A stretch of DNA of 64,000 nt from Raineyella sp. LH-20 (GTDB lineage Bacteria > Actinomycetota > Actinomycetes > Propionibacteriales > Propionibacteriaceae): positions 2,666,001 to 2,730,000 of the forward strand of contig NZ_CP137003.1 in NCBI RefSeq assembly GCF_033110965.1, read 5' to 3'. A program made the position numbers and the translations under genes. Shown piece by piece: positions 41,045-51,092 of this stretch. How positions within the stretch are numbered: position 1 is the stretch's first letter; every line of letters starts with the position of its first letter. Below the pieces are notes generated by a model. That model saw nothing but the letters and a program-made list of their open reading frames with translations. It had not been told where the DNA came from and made no database searches.

Positions 41045-41221
41045 CCCCGTTCGGCGGACTCGAGGCGATGAGCGTGTGCCACGTCTGTGCGTTGATCAAA
41101 ATGTTACCAGTGAGACTGTGGGCGCCTAAGACCCTCGGTCCTGTGAATTGGCTCATTCTACGCCGGACCGGCGTGTTGCTCCCAGGAAGAGGGCGGCATC
41201 CGGTAGATATAGGGACGCTCC
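41045..41221. promoter_or_regulatory. Divergent promoter region of lower GC
   Basis: This gap between the small unknown gene (minus) and the small membrane protein (plus) has the lowest GC of the window. It contains TAACAT (41101-41106, minus), TAGAAT (41155-41160, minus) and TAGATA/TATAGG (41204-41213, plus), all plausible -10 boxes, and a weak CRP-like dyad at 41142-41157 (8 of 10). None can be singled out. Confidence 0.4.
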
Positions 41222-41407
41222 ATGTCCTCGTCCCGATCGGAGGTCGACGTGCTGAATTGGGTGAGGAAGGTCCTGCTGGTCCTGGTCATCGCGTTCGCCG
41301 TCTTCTACCTGTTCACCAACCCCCAAGGGGCGGCGGCAGCCGTTCGGGGGTTCTTCGGCCTGTTCGGCTCCATCGCCACGTTCTTCACGGCCCTCACCCA
41401 GGGCTGA
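41222..41407 (+). CDS. Small single-pass membrane protein
   Basis: A 61-residue protein with one membrane helix (about residues 13-31, V-R-K-V-L-L-V-L-V-I-A-F-A-V-F-Y-L-F) and a second hydrophobic stretch (about 40-58, rich in Phe and Gly). No recognised domain. It is 13 nt upstream of the PH-domain membrane protein and probably co-transcribed with it. Similar short membrane proteins precede PH-domain genes in other actinobacteria, in my recollection, but the function is unknown. ATG 41222; a GTG nine codons in is also possible. Confidence 0.6.
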   Translation: MSSSRSEVDVLNWVRKVLLVLVIAFAVFYLFTNPQGAAAAVRGFFGLFGSIATFFTALTQG

Positions 41408-41420
41408 GCGGGACCCTGCG

Positions 41421-41975
41421 ATGCGCCGCGGGGGCTTCGCGGATCGCGTGCTCGATCCGCGTATCGACGACCACCTGATTTCCGACGAGGGTGAGGTCGT
41501 CATCGACGAGGTGATGCATCACTGGGTGGTGATGGTGAAGCCGGTCCTGATCGTGCTGCTGGGCGTGGCGGTCATCCTGCTGATGCCGTACGTCGGCGAC
41601 CTGTGGTGGTTCTTCCTGCTGGTCGGGCTGGTCCCGGCGACGTACGGGCTCTACCGGATCCAGGTCGAGTTCATGGACCGCTTCGTGATCACCAACATGC
41701 GTGTCTTCCGCGTCCACGGGGTGTTCAACCAGCAGATCGCCACCGTCCCGATGTCGCGGATCCTCGACATCAGCGTCCACAAACCGCTGCTCGGCCGACT
41801 GCTCGGCTACGGGCACTTCACCTTCGAGTCGGCGGCGCAGGACCAGGGCCTGCGTGACATCCGCTACGTCGCGCGTCCCGACGAGCGGGACCTGACCATC
41901 CAACGGGTGATCCAGCGCTCCGGCCTGCGCAAGGACTTCAAGGTCGCGGTCGTCGACGAGGACGACGGCACCTGA
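41421..41975 (+). CDS. PH domain-containing membrane protein (bPH2/YdbS-like)
   Basis: A 184-residue protein with two adjacent membrane helices (about 35-75) followed by a bacterial PH-like domain: D-R-F-V-I-T-N-M-R-V-F-R-V-H-G-V-F-N-Q-Q, I-A-T-V-P-M-S-R-I-L-D-I-S-V, and G-H-F-T-F-E-S-A-A-Q-D-Q-G-L-R-D-I. That pattern defines the YdbS/DUF304 family. The role is unknown; members may organise membrane-associated processes. It ends with an acidic tail. It is co-directional with the 61-residue protein and convergent with the YihY gene. Confidence 0.82.
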   Translation: MRRGGFADRVLDPRIDDHLISDEGEVVIDEVMHHWVVMVKPVLIVLLGVAVILLMPYVGDLWWFFLLVGLVPATYGLYRIQVEFMDRFVITNMRVFRVHGVFNQQIATVPMSRILDISVHKPLLGRLLGYGHFTFESAAQDQGLRDIRYVARPDERDLTIQRVIQRSGLRKDFKVAVVDEDDGT

Positions 41976-42010
41976 TCCTGCCCCCTGCCCGGACAGCGGA
42001 ACCTGCTCGG

Positions 42011-43072
42011 TCAGCGCCGCCCGGCCAGCCGGTGCCGCCGGCCCTCGAGCACCAGCCGGTGCCGCCGGCCCGAGAACGCGGTCGACCGACGGGTGTCGAT
42101 CGGCGGCGTCAGTTGGTCGTCCTCCGCCGGCAGGCCTGCGGCGAGCCGCCGGGCCCGGGCGAGCTCCGCGTTCAGCACACCACCGATGATCAGCGCCAGA
42201 TTGCAGACCCACAGCCACATCAGCATCACGATGATCCCCGACAGCGTGCCGTAGTTGAGGTCGAGGCGAACGTACGCGAGGGACGCATACTCGGTGAGCG
42301 CCCAGGATGCGACGGCTCCCAGCCCGACCGCGACGACCGCGCCCGGGACCAGCCAGCGGGCGCCCTCCTGCCGGACGTTGGGGGCCGTACGGTAGACGAT
42401 CATCGCGGCGAACAGCGAGACGACGACCAGTGCCGGCCACCGCAGCGCGTTCCAGATCCGCAGCGACGTGTCGGGGATGCCGAGTAGGCCGCCGACCGCG
42501 CCGACCGCCTCCGGGCCGGCGATCAGCAGCACTGCGCTCACCGAGGCGGCCACCACCAACGCGAGGGTGGTGAGGTACTGCAACGGCGGCAGCACCAGCA
42601 GGCGTCGGCCCTCCATCACCTCGTAGACCCGGTTGAGCATCCGGGCCAGCGCACCCAGGTAGAGACTCGCCGTCGCCACCGTGAAGAGCACCACGATGAT
42701 CAGCGGGAGCGGCGGCAGGGACGACTCGGCGAAACCGCGCAGCGGCGCGGCCAGGGCACTCGCGACGCCAGCCGGCGCCACGGCGGAGAGCACCTGCAGG
42801 ATGAGGTCGACGACCCGGTCGTCCATGCCGACGAAGCTGACCAGGTCGACCATCACCATGAAGGCCGGGACGAGGGCGAGCACCGCGTAGAAGGTCAGTG
42901 CGGCAGCCAGGTCGACGCACTGCAGTCGCAGCACGCCGTCGACGGATCGCCGGACGGCGTACCACCAGAGGTGGCCGTGGAGATCGCCCCAGGTCCGGGG
43001 CAGTGGGTCATGGGACGGCAGGCCAGCACGGCGGCCGGGCCCGACAGGCCCCGCGCCGGGCATGTGCACCAT
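42011..43072 (-). CDS. YihY/BrkB family membrane protein
   Basis: A 353-residue inner-membrane protein with six predicted helices and the family motifs D-L-A-A-A-L-T-F-Y-A-V-L-A-L-V-P, Y-R-T-A-P-N-V near the middle and Y-G-T-L-S-G-I-I-V-M-L-M-W-L-W in the fifth helix. Once called ribonuclease BN by mistake; the real function is unknown, possibly envelope-related. The C-terminus carries a duplicated G-R-R-H-R-L segment caused by a 20-bp direct repeat. It lies 62 bp downstream of pgm on the same strand. Confidence 0.88.
   Translation of the reverse strand: MVHMPGAGPVGPGRRAGLPSHDPLPRTWGDLHGHLWWYAVRRSVDGVLRLQCVDLAAALTFYAVLALVPAFMVMVDLVSFVGMDDRVVDLILQVLSAVAPAGVASALAAPLRGFAESSLPPLPLIIVVLFTVATASLYLGALARMLNRVYEVMEGRRLLVLPPLQYLTTLALVVAASVSAVLLIAGPEAVGAVGGLLGIPDTSLRIWNALRWPALVVVSLFAAMIVYRTAPNVRQEGARWLVPGAVVAVGLGAVASWALTEYASLAYVRLDLNYGTLSGIIVMLMWLWVCNLALIIGGVLNAELARARRLAAGLPAEDDQLTPPIDTRRSTAFSGRRHRLVLEGRRHRLAGRR
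42025..42071. repeat. 20-bp direct repeat at the 3' end of the YihY gene
   Basis: The same 20 bp (CCAGCCGGTGCCGCCGGCCC) occurs at 42025-42044 and again at 42052-42071, a 27-bp period, encoding the two G-R-R-H-R-L copies. Confidence 0.85.
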
Positions 43073-43134
43073 GGCTCAGTTCCTACCATGAGTGCACACC
43101 CCGGCGCGATCGACCCACCGGACGGCGGGGTGGG

Positions 43135-44772
43135 TCAGGCCGACAGCACCGATGACACCAGTGCCTGGGCCTCCTGCTGGACCTGCGCCAGGTGCTCGGC
43201 GCTGATCATCGACTCGGCGTAGATCTTGTACTTGTCCTCGGTGCCGGACGGCCGGGCGGCGAACCAGGCGTGCTCGGTGGTCACCTTGAGTCCGCCGATC
43301 GGCGCGCCGTTGCCGGGGGCCTCGGTGAGGATGGCGGTGATCGGCTCGCCCGCCAGGGTGTCGGCGGCGACGTCGGCCGGGCTGAGCGCCTTGAGCCGGG
43401 CCTTCTGCTCCCGGGTGGCGTCGGCGTCGGTGCGGGCGTAGTACGGCCGTCCGTGGGCCGCGACCAGGTCCGCGTAGAGCTCGGAGGGCGTCCGCCCGGT
43501 CACCGCGAGGATCTCGGCGGCGAGCAGGTCGAGCAGGATGCCGTCCTTGTCGGTGGTCCAGGTGCTGCCGTCCGTGGTCAAGAAGGAGGCGCCGGCCGAC
43601 TCCTCACCGCCGAAACCGACCGTGCCGTCGCTCAGCCCGGGGACGAACCACTTGAAGCCGACCGGGACCTCCACGAGCGTACGGCCGATGTCCTCGGCCA
43701 CCCGGTCGATCATCGACGAGGAGACCAGGGTCTTGCCGATGCCGCAGTCGGCAGGCCACTGAGGGCGGTGCGTGTAAAGATACTGGATGGCCACCGACAG
43801 GTAGGCGTTGGGGTTCATCAGCCCGCCGTCCGGGGTGACGATGCCGTGCCGGTCGGCGTCCGCATCGTTGCCGGTGGACAGGTCGAACCGGTCCCGGTTG
43901 CGGATCAGCGATGCCATCGCATGGGGGGAGGAGCAGTCCATCCGGATCTTGCCGTCGGTGTCCAGCGTCATGAACCGCCAGGTCGGGTCCACCTCGGGGT
44001 TGACGACGGTGAGGTCGAGTCCGAGGTGCTCGGCGATGTACTGCCAGTACTGCACCGACGCGCCGCCCATCGGGTCGGCGCCGATCCGGATCCCGGCCGT
44101 ACGGATCGCGTCCAGATCGACGATGCTGGCCAGGTCCTGGCAGTAGGGCGTGCGGTAGTCGAACCGGGTCACCTGCGGCGCCGCCTGGTCGTACGGCATC
44201 CGCTTGATCGGCGACGGATCGGCGATCAGGGCGTTGGCACGGGCGGCGATCACCGAGGTGGCGTCGGTGTCGGCGGGGCCGCCGTGCGGCGGGTTGTACT
44301 TGAAGCCGCCGTCCCGCGGCGGGTTGTGCGAGGGAGTGACCACGATGCCGTCGGCCGGAGGCTCGTCCGGCCCCTTGTCCCGGTTGTGCACCACGATCGC
44401 GCGGGACAGCGCCGGGGTCGGGGTGTACTCGTCCTCCTGCTCGGCACGGACGTCCACGCCGTTGGCGACCAGGACCTCGATCGCGGTGCGCCACGCCGGC
44501 AGCGAGAGGGCATGGGTGTCCTTGGCGAGGTAGAGCGGGCCGACGAAGCCCTGGGCGGTGCGGTACTCGACGATCGCCTGGGTGATGGCGGCGATGTGGG
44601 CGTCGTTGAACGCCCCGTCGAGGCTGGCACCACGGTGCCCCGAGGTGCCGAAGACGACCTGTTGGTCGGGATTCGTCGGATCGGGGGCGATCGTGTGGTA
44701 GGCGGACAGGACCTTGTCGACGTCGATGAGGTCCTCCGGAAGGGCCGGTTGACCAGCGCGTGCGTGAGCCAT
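43135..44772 (-). CDS. pgm: Alpha-D-glucose phosphate-specific phosphoglucomutase
   Basis: Interconverts glucose-1-phosphate and glucose-6-phosphate, linking glycogen and trehalose to central metabolism. The 545-residue product has the active-site Ser in T-P-S-H-N-P-P, the metal-binding D-A-D-A-D-R-H loop, the sugar-binding G-G-E-E-S-A-G motif, and the phosphate-binding R-P-S-G-T-E near the C-terminus. It matches the bacterial Pgm subgroup rather than phosphomannomutase. It stands at the edge of the alpha-glucan gene region. The ATG at 44772 has no strong ribosome-binding site. Confidence 0.96.
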   Translation of the reverse strand: MAHARAGQPALPEDLIDVDKVLSAYHTIAPDPTNPDQQVVFGTSGHRGASLDGAFNDAHIAAITQAIVEYRTAQGFVGPLYLAKDTHALSLPAWRTAIEVLVANGVDVRAEQEDEYTPTPALSRAIVVHNRDKGPDEPPADGIVVTPSHNPPRDGGFKYNPPHGGPADTDATSVIAARANALIADPSPIKRMPYDQAAPQVTRFDYRTPYCQDLASIVDLDAIRTAGIRIGADPMGGASVQYWQYIAEHLGLDLTVVNPEVDPTWRFMTLDTDGKIRMDCSSPHAMASLIRNRDRFDLSTGNDADADRHGIVTPDGGLMNPNAYLSVAIQYLYTHRPQWPADCGIGKTLVSSSMIDRVAEDIGRTLVEVPVGFKWFVPGLSDGTVGFGGEESAGASFLTTDGSTWTTDKDGILLDLLAAEILAVTGRTPSELYADLVAAHGRPYYARTDADATREQKARLKALSPADVAADTLAGEPITAILTEAPGNGAPIGGLKVTTEHAWFAARPSGTEDKYKIYAESMISAEHLAQVQQEAQALVSSVLSA

Positions 44773-44791
44773 GGGTTCATCATGCCCCTAG

Positions 44792-44797
44792 TAGGCT
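44792..44797 (+). promoter_or_regulatory. Candidate -10 of the TPR protein gene
   Basis: TAGGCT with predicted start near 44804 and a leader of about 97 nt to ATG 44901. Confidence 0.35.
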
Positions 44798-44900
44798 GGG
44801 CGCGGCAGACGACCCACGGAGCCGTACGGCGGGGACGGCACACCCGGACCGGACCACAGCACGTGGGCAGGCACCCGACGACGAGGAGCACCGAACAGCG

Positions 44901-45806
44901 ATGACCAATTCCACCTTCAACCGTCCGGGAGCCGTGGACCTGTCCGCCCTCGCCCAGCAGCCGGCGCCCTCCGGTCGGCGGGGGACCCGCAACTCCTGGG
45001 TCATGGAGGTCGACGAGTCGACCCTCGAGGCGACCATCCGTCGGTCACTGCAGCACCCGGTGGTGCTCGAACTGACCTCGTCGCGGGTCCCGGGGACCGA
45101 CCGGCTGGCGGCAGACCTCGCCGGGCTGGCGAACGCCGCCGAGGGCCGCTGGCTGCTGGCCCGGGTGGACTGTGACGCCCACCCGCAGATCGCCGCCGCG
45201 CTGCAGATCCAGGCGGTGCCGACCGTGGTGGGGTTGCTCGCCGGCCAGGCCGTGCCACTCTTCCAGGGGATCCTGCCGCACGACGACATCGCTGCGGTGA
45301 TCGACCAGCTGCTCCAGGCGGCGCTGGCGAACGGGATCGCCGGGCGTGCCGAGCCGATCGCCGTCCCGGACGACCCGGCCACCGCACCGGTCCGCGACGC
45401 CCGCTACACCGAGGCTGACGAGGCGGTGGCCCGAGGCGATTTCGCGGCCGCCGAGGAGGCCTTCGACGCCTTGCTGCGGGCCAACCCGGCGGACAGCGAG
45501 GCCCGGCTCGGCAAGGTCCAGGCGGGCTTGTGGGCGCGCGCCGGGCAGGTCGACGCGGCCGGGGTCGAGGCACGGCTGGCGGCGGATCCGACCGACGCCG
45601 GCGCGGTGCTGGACGCCGCCGATCTGGCGATGGTGCAGGGCCGCGCCGCCGAGGCGTTCGCCCTGATCATCGGGCTGATCCGGACCACCGTCGGGGACGA
45701 CCGGGAGCCGCTGCGGCGCCGCCTGCTCGACCTCTTCGAGACCCTCGATCCGGCCGATCCGGCGCTGGTGAAGGCCCGTCGCGACCTGGCGACCGCGCTG
45801 TTCTGA
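44901..45806 (+). CDS. Thioredoxin-fold / tetratricopeptide protein (YbbN/CnoX-like) without CxxC
   Basis: A 301-residue soluble protein. Residues about 32-150 form a thioredoxin-like domain (V-P-T-V-V-G-L-L-A-G-Q in the cis-Pro region), but the active-site CxxC is absent: the place is taken by S-S-R-V-P. A C-terminal TPR-like helical domain (about 165-301) follows. E. coli YbbN/CnoX is a holdase that hands proteins to DnaK/GroEL; the same fold without redox cysteines suggests a chaperone or scaffold role. It lies between pgm and glgB, so an alpha-glucan role is possible but speculative. Confidence 0.8.
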   Translation: MTNSTFNRPGAVDLSALAQQPAPSGRRGTRNSWVMEVDESTLEATIRRSLQHPVVLELTSSRVPGTDRLAADLAGLANAAEGRWLLARVDCDAHPQIAAALQIQAVPTVVGLLAGQAVPLFQGILPHDDIAAVIDQLLQAALANGIAGRAEPIAVPDDPATAPVRDARYTEADEAVARGDFAAAEEAFDALLRANPADSEARLGKVQAGLWARAGQVDAAGVEARLAADPTDAGAVLDAADLAMVQGRAAEAFALIIGLIRTTVGDDREPLRRRLLDLFETLDPADPALVKARRDLATALF

Positions 45807-45813
45807 GCCGCGT

Positions 45814-45843
45814 GCCCCGGAACTGATCGCCCCGGAACTGAGC
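45814..45843. repeat. 15-bp direct duplication after the TPR gene
   Basis: GCCCCGGAACTGATC (45814-45828) is followed by GCCCCGGAACTGAGC (45829-45843). It starts 7 bp after the stop codon. Confidence 0.75.
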
Positions 45844-45868
45844 TGATCTGACCCGAGGATGGGTCCCC

Positions 45869-45903
45869 GCGGGCTTCCATGGGGCTGCCCTATGGAAGCC
45901 CGC
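45869..45903. terminator. Bidirectional hairpin between the TPR gene and glgB
   Basis: GCGGGCTTCCAT (45869-45880) pairs perfectly with ATGGAAGCCCGC (45892-45903). The 11-nt loop can close further with GGG/CCC. Convergent genes flank it. Confidence 0.75.
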
Positions 45904-45984
45904 AGGCACACCGGCGCCGGAGCCGCAGGGTCGGCCACGCGTACGGTGGACGACCCCGCGAAGCCGGCGGGGCGCGCAGCCCGC

Positions 45985-47898
45985 TCAGCCCTCGATGATG
46001 TTCGCCGCGCGGTGGGTGAACCACACCGCGGCCAGTGGCGGAACGACGACCGTGGCGCTCTGCCGCAGACCGTTGTTGGAGATCTCCTCGGTATGGATCT
46101 CGCCGAGGTTGCCCCACTCACCGGTGCCGTCGTACGCCGGGGAGTCGGTGTTGAGGATCTCGGTCCAGGCACCCGGCATCGGCAGCCCGATCCGGTAGTT
46201 GGTGTGCGGCACGGGGGAGAAGTTGACCACCGCGGCCAGCGCGTTCCCGGTGCGGTCGAACCGCAGGAAGCTGAACACGTTGGCAGCGGCGTCGTCGGCG
46301 TTGATCCAGCGGAAGCCGGCCGGATCCTGATCGAGTTCCCACAGCGCCGGGGTGGCCTTGTAGGCGGCGTTCAGGTCCTTGACCAGTTGCTGCAGGCCGT
46401 GGTGGCCCCAGTGCGGCTGGGCCAGCCAGTCGACACCCTGCTTGTCGTTGAACTCGCCGCGCTGGCCGAGCTCGCAGCCCTGGAAGATCAACTGCTTGCC
46501 CGGGTGGGCCCACATGAACGAGTAGTAGGCACGCAGCGTGGCGAACTTCTGCCAGTCGTCGCCGGGCACCTTGCCGAACATCGACCCCTTGCCGTGCACC
46601 ACCTCGTCGTGGCTGATCGGCAGCACGAAGTTCTCCGAGTACTGGTAGACCATCGCGAACGTCATGTTGTTGTGGTGGTACTGCCGGTGGATCGGCTCGT
46701 GCTCGATGTAGCGCAGGGTGTCGTTCATCCACCCCATGTTCCACTTGAACCCGAAGCCGAGACCGCCCTGGTCGACCGGCTTGGTGATCCCGGGGAAGGA
46801 GGTCGACTCCTCGGCGATCATCACGCAGCCGGGCTGGCGCTCGTACAGATGCCGGTTGACGTAGCGCAGGAAGTCGATGGCCTCCAGATTCTCGTTGCCA
46901 CCGTACTGGTTCGGGATCCACTGCCCGTCCTCGCGGGAGTAGTCCAGGTAGAGCATCGAGGCGACGGCGTCGACCCGCAGACCGTCGACGTGGAACTCGC
47001 TCAGCCAGTAGAGGGCGTTGGAGACCAGGAAGCTCTTCACCTCGTTGCGGCCGAAGTTGAAGATGTAGGTGCCCCAGTCGGGGTGCTCACCCAGCCGGGG
47101 GTCGGCGTGCTCGTAGAGGGCGGTGCCGTCGAACCGGCCGAGTGCCCACTCGTCCTTGGGGAAGTGACCGGGCACCCAGTCCATGATCACGCCGATGCCG
47201 GCCTGGTGCAGCCGGTCGATCAGGAAGCGCAGGTCGTCCGGGGTGCCGAACTTCGACATCGGGGCGAAGTAGCCGGTGACCTGATAGCCCCACGAGCCGG
47301 AGAACGGGTGCTGGGCGACCGGCATGAACTCGACGTGGGTGAAGCCCTGCCACTTGACGTACTCGACCAGGTCCTCGGCCAGCTCCTGGTAGGTCCGGCC
47401 GGGCTTCCAGGAGCCGAGGTGCACCTCGTAGACGCTCATCGGGGAGCGCCACAGCTCGGTCTTCGGCCGGTTCTCCATCCAGCCCTGGTCGTGCCAGGGA
47501 TAGTTGTCGACCGCGACGATGGAGGCGGTGTTCGGCGGGCCCTCGGCCTTGCGCGCCATCGGGTCGGCCTTCTCGTGCCACTCGCCGTCGGCTCCGAGGA
47601 TCCGGAACTTGTACAGCGCTTCCTCACCGATGCCCTCCACGAAGCCGCCCCAGCAGCCGGTCCCGGGGATCAACCGCAGCGGATCGGCACCGCCCTGCCA
47701 CTGGTTCCAGTCACCGATGACCTGGACCTGCTGGGCATTCGGTGCCCAGACCGCGAACCGGGTGCCGTGCAGGGTGCCGCGCTGGTCGTCCTCGACGGTG
47801 CACAGGTGCGCCCCCAGCCGGCGCCACACCTCGGTGTCGCCGCCCTGGTGGAACCCCTCCAGGTCCCACCCCGTCAGCCCTCCAAAGTAATCGTGCAT
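45985..47898 (-). CDS. glgB: 1,4-alpha-glucan branching enzyme
   Basis: Makes alpha-1,6 branches in the glucan built by GlgE. The 637-residue GH13 protein has a CBM48 domain (about 30-130), the catalytic barrel with Asp nucleophile in G-L-R-V-D-A-V, acid Glu in I-A-E-E-S-T-S-F, and S-H-D-E-V-V-H-G-K-G-S, and a C-terminal beta domain. Typical actinobacterial GlgB is about 730 residues; the shorter length reflects loss of the first N-terminal module, known in some GlgB forms. It starts 3 nt after mak and is the last gene of the glgE operon. Confidence 0.94.
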   Translation of the reverse strand: MHDYFGGLTGWDLEGFHQGGDTEVWRRLGAHLCTVEDDQRGTLHGTRFAVWAPNAQQVQVIGDWNQWQGGADPLRLIPGTGCWGGFVEGIGEEALYKFRILGADGEWHEKADPMARKAEGPPNTASIVAVDNYPWHDQGWMENRPKTELWRSPMSVYEVHLGSWKPGRTYQELAEDLVEYVKWQGFTHVEFMPVAQHPFSGSWGYQVTGYFAPMSKFGTPDDLRFLIDRLHQAGIGVIMDWVPGHFPKDEWALGRFDGTALYEHADPRLGEHPDWGTYIFNFGRNEVKSFLVSNALYWLSEFHVDGLRVDAVASMLYLDYSREDGQWIPNQYGGNENLEAIDFLRYVNRHLYERQPGCVMIAEESTSFPGITKPVDQGGLGFGFKWNMGWMNDTLRYIEHEPIHRQYHHNNMTFAMVYQYSENFVLPISHDEVVHGKGSMFGKVPGDDWQKFATLRAYYSFMWAHPGKQLIFQGCELGQRGEFNDKQGVDWLAQPHWGHHGLQQLVKDLNAAYKATPALWELDQDPAGFRWINADDAAANVFSFLRFDRTGNALAAVVNFSPVPHTNYRIGLPMPGAWTEILNTDSPAYDGTGEWGNLGEIHTEEISNNGLRQSATVVVPPLAAVWFTHRAANIIEG

Positions 47899-47901
47899 GA
47901 C

Positions 47902-49306
47902 CTACTTCTCCTCAGGGTTCGGTGACTGTCCGCCGCTCGGGTCGGACGACGGTGAGGCGAGCTCGGCGACCGCCGCGAGTGGGATCTCCACCCAGTCGGG
48001 ACGGTTGCGGACCTCGTAGACGACTTCATAGACGGCTTTGTCCGCTTCGTACGCCCGCAAGACTGCCAGATCGGACGTGGCCGGGGGACCGCCGCAGTAT
48101 CCCGACAGGAAACCGGTACGGCATCGTTGCCGCCAGGTCCGTGCGAGGGCTGCGGATGCCGGGCGGGCCGCGGCGGACGCGTAGTCGAACGAGCGCAGCA
48201 TCCCGGCCACGTCGCGCCACCGGGAGTCCGGCGCCCAGCGCTCCGCGAGCGTCTTCAGTGGCTCGCCCTCGAAGTCGATCACCCGCCAGCCGTCGGTGGT
48301 GCGGAGCACCTGGCCGAGATGGAAGTCGCCGTGCACGTGCTGGGCAGGGACCCTGCGCCCGGCCAGGACGGCGAACGCGGTCCGCAGTGCGGGGGCGTAC
48401 GGTCGGAGCGCCGGAGCGGTCCGTTGCGCGGTGTCGAGGCGCTCGGTCATCGCGGCGGCGAGCGCATCCCCGTCGAGGTCCTCGGTGGGGAACTGCCGGG
48501 CCAGTCCCTCGTGAACCAGCCGGAGCGTACGTCCCAGAGCCTCGGCCTCGGTGGAGAAATCGGCGCCGGCCGCACAGGCGTCGAGGGCGAGCCGCCAGCC
48601 GTCGTGGGCGTCGTGGAAACGCTCGGTCAGCATCGCCAGGTCGGCGCCGAGCACCTGCCGCCCGTCGGTCCATCGGGCCTCGGACCAGCCGTACAGCACC
48701 GCGGTGCCGCCGGCGGCGTCGCGGCCCAGCGCCTCGTGCACGACGATGTCCAGGTTGTGGCCGATCTCCAGACGGCGGAACACCTTGAGGATCAGTGCCT
48801 CGCCGTAGAAGACCGAGCTGTTGGACTGTTCGCCGGTGAACGGGCGCGGCCTGAGGTCGGCGGCGGGCAGCGGCACCAGCAGATGGTGGTGGATCGCGCC
48901 GGTGTCCGACGACGGGTGGAGGTCCGACGGGCCGGCGGAGGGGGCGGCCGACCCGGCCAAGGCCGTCAGCACGGCCGCCATCGCCTCGGGGTCGCGGGTG
49001 GCGTCGGCGACCTCCAGCGGGTCGGCTGCGCCGGTCACCGACGTGTCGTGACACGGGCCGTACGCCCCCGGTGCCTCCGCCGGTCCGGGACGGCGAACGG
49101 CGAGCAGGAACTGGTAGGTGTCGGTGGCGACCGGGTGGACGTCGTCGTGGGCGACCACCACCAGCACCGAGCGCACCCCGACCAGGGCCCCTGGGGCCGG
49201 ATCGTCGCGGTGGACCGTCCACGGCAGCGGAAGGACCCGCACCACCCGGACCGGCCGTCCCTTCCCCGCGAACCACCGCGCCCCGGCCATCACCCGGAGG
49301 GCGAGA

Positions 49307-49326
<20 letters not shown>
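47902..49326 (-). CDS. mak: Maltokinase
   Basis: Phosphorylates maltose with ATP to alpha-maltose-1-phosphate, the GlgE substrate. The 474-residue protein has an N-terminal cystatin-like region (R-W-F-A-G-K-G-R) and a kinase fold with H-G-D-F-H-L-G-Q (catalytic Asp) and V-I-D-F-E-G-E-P (metal-binding Asp), as in mycobacterial Pep2/Mak. The ATG at 49326 is chosen because AGGAGGTG lies 5 nt upstream. It overlaps the treS 3' end by 20 nt, so the two are coupled but not fused. Confidence 0.94.
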
Positions 49327-51076
<1,750 letters not shown>

Positions 51077-51092
51077 GGTGGACTATCCGCCG

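Noticed and set aside
40767-41156. Overlapping 129-codon frame on the same strand as the 86-residue gene
   Set aside because: Its proline/arginine/threonine-rich composition looks like an out-of-frame reading. The 86-residue frame has the better composition, though neither is certain.
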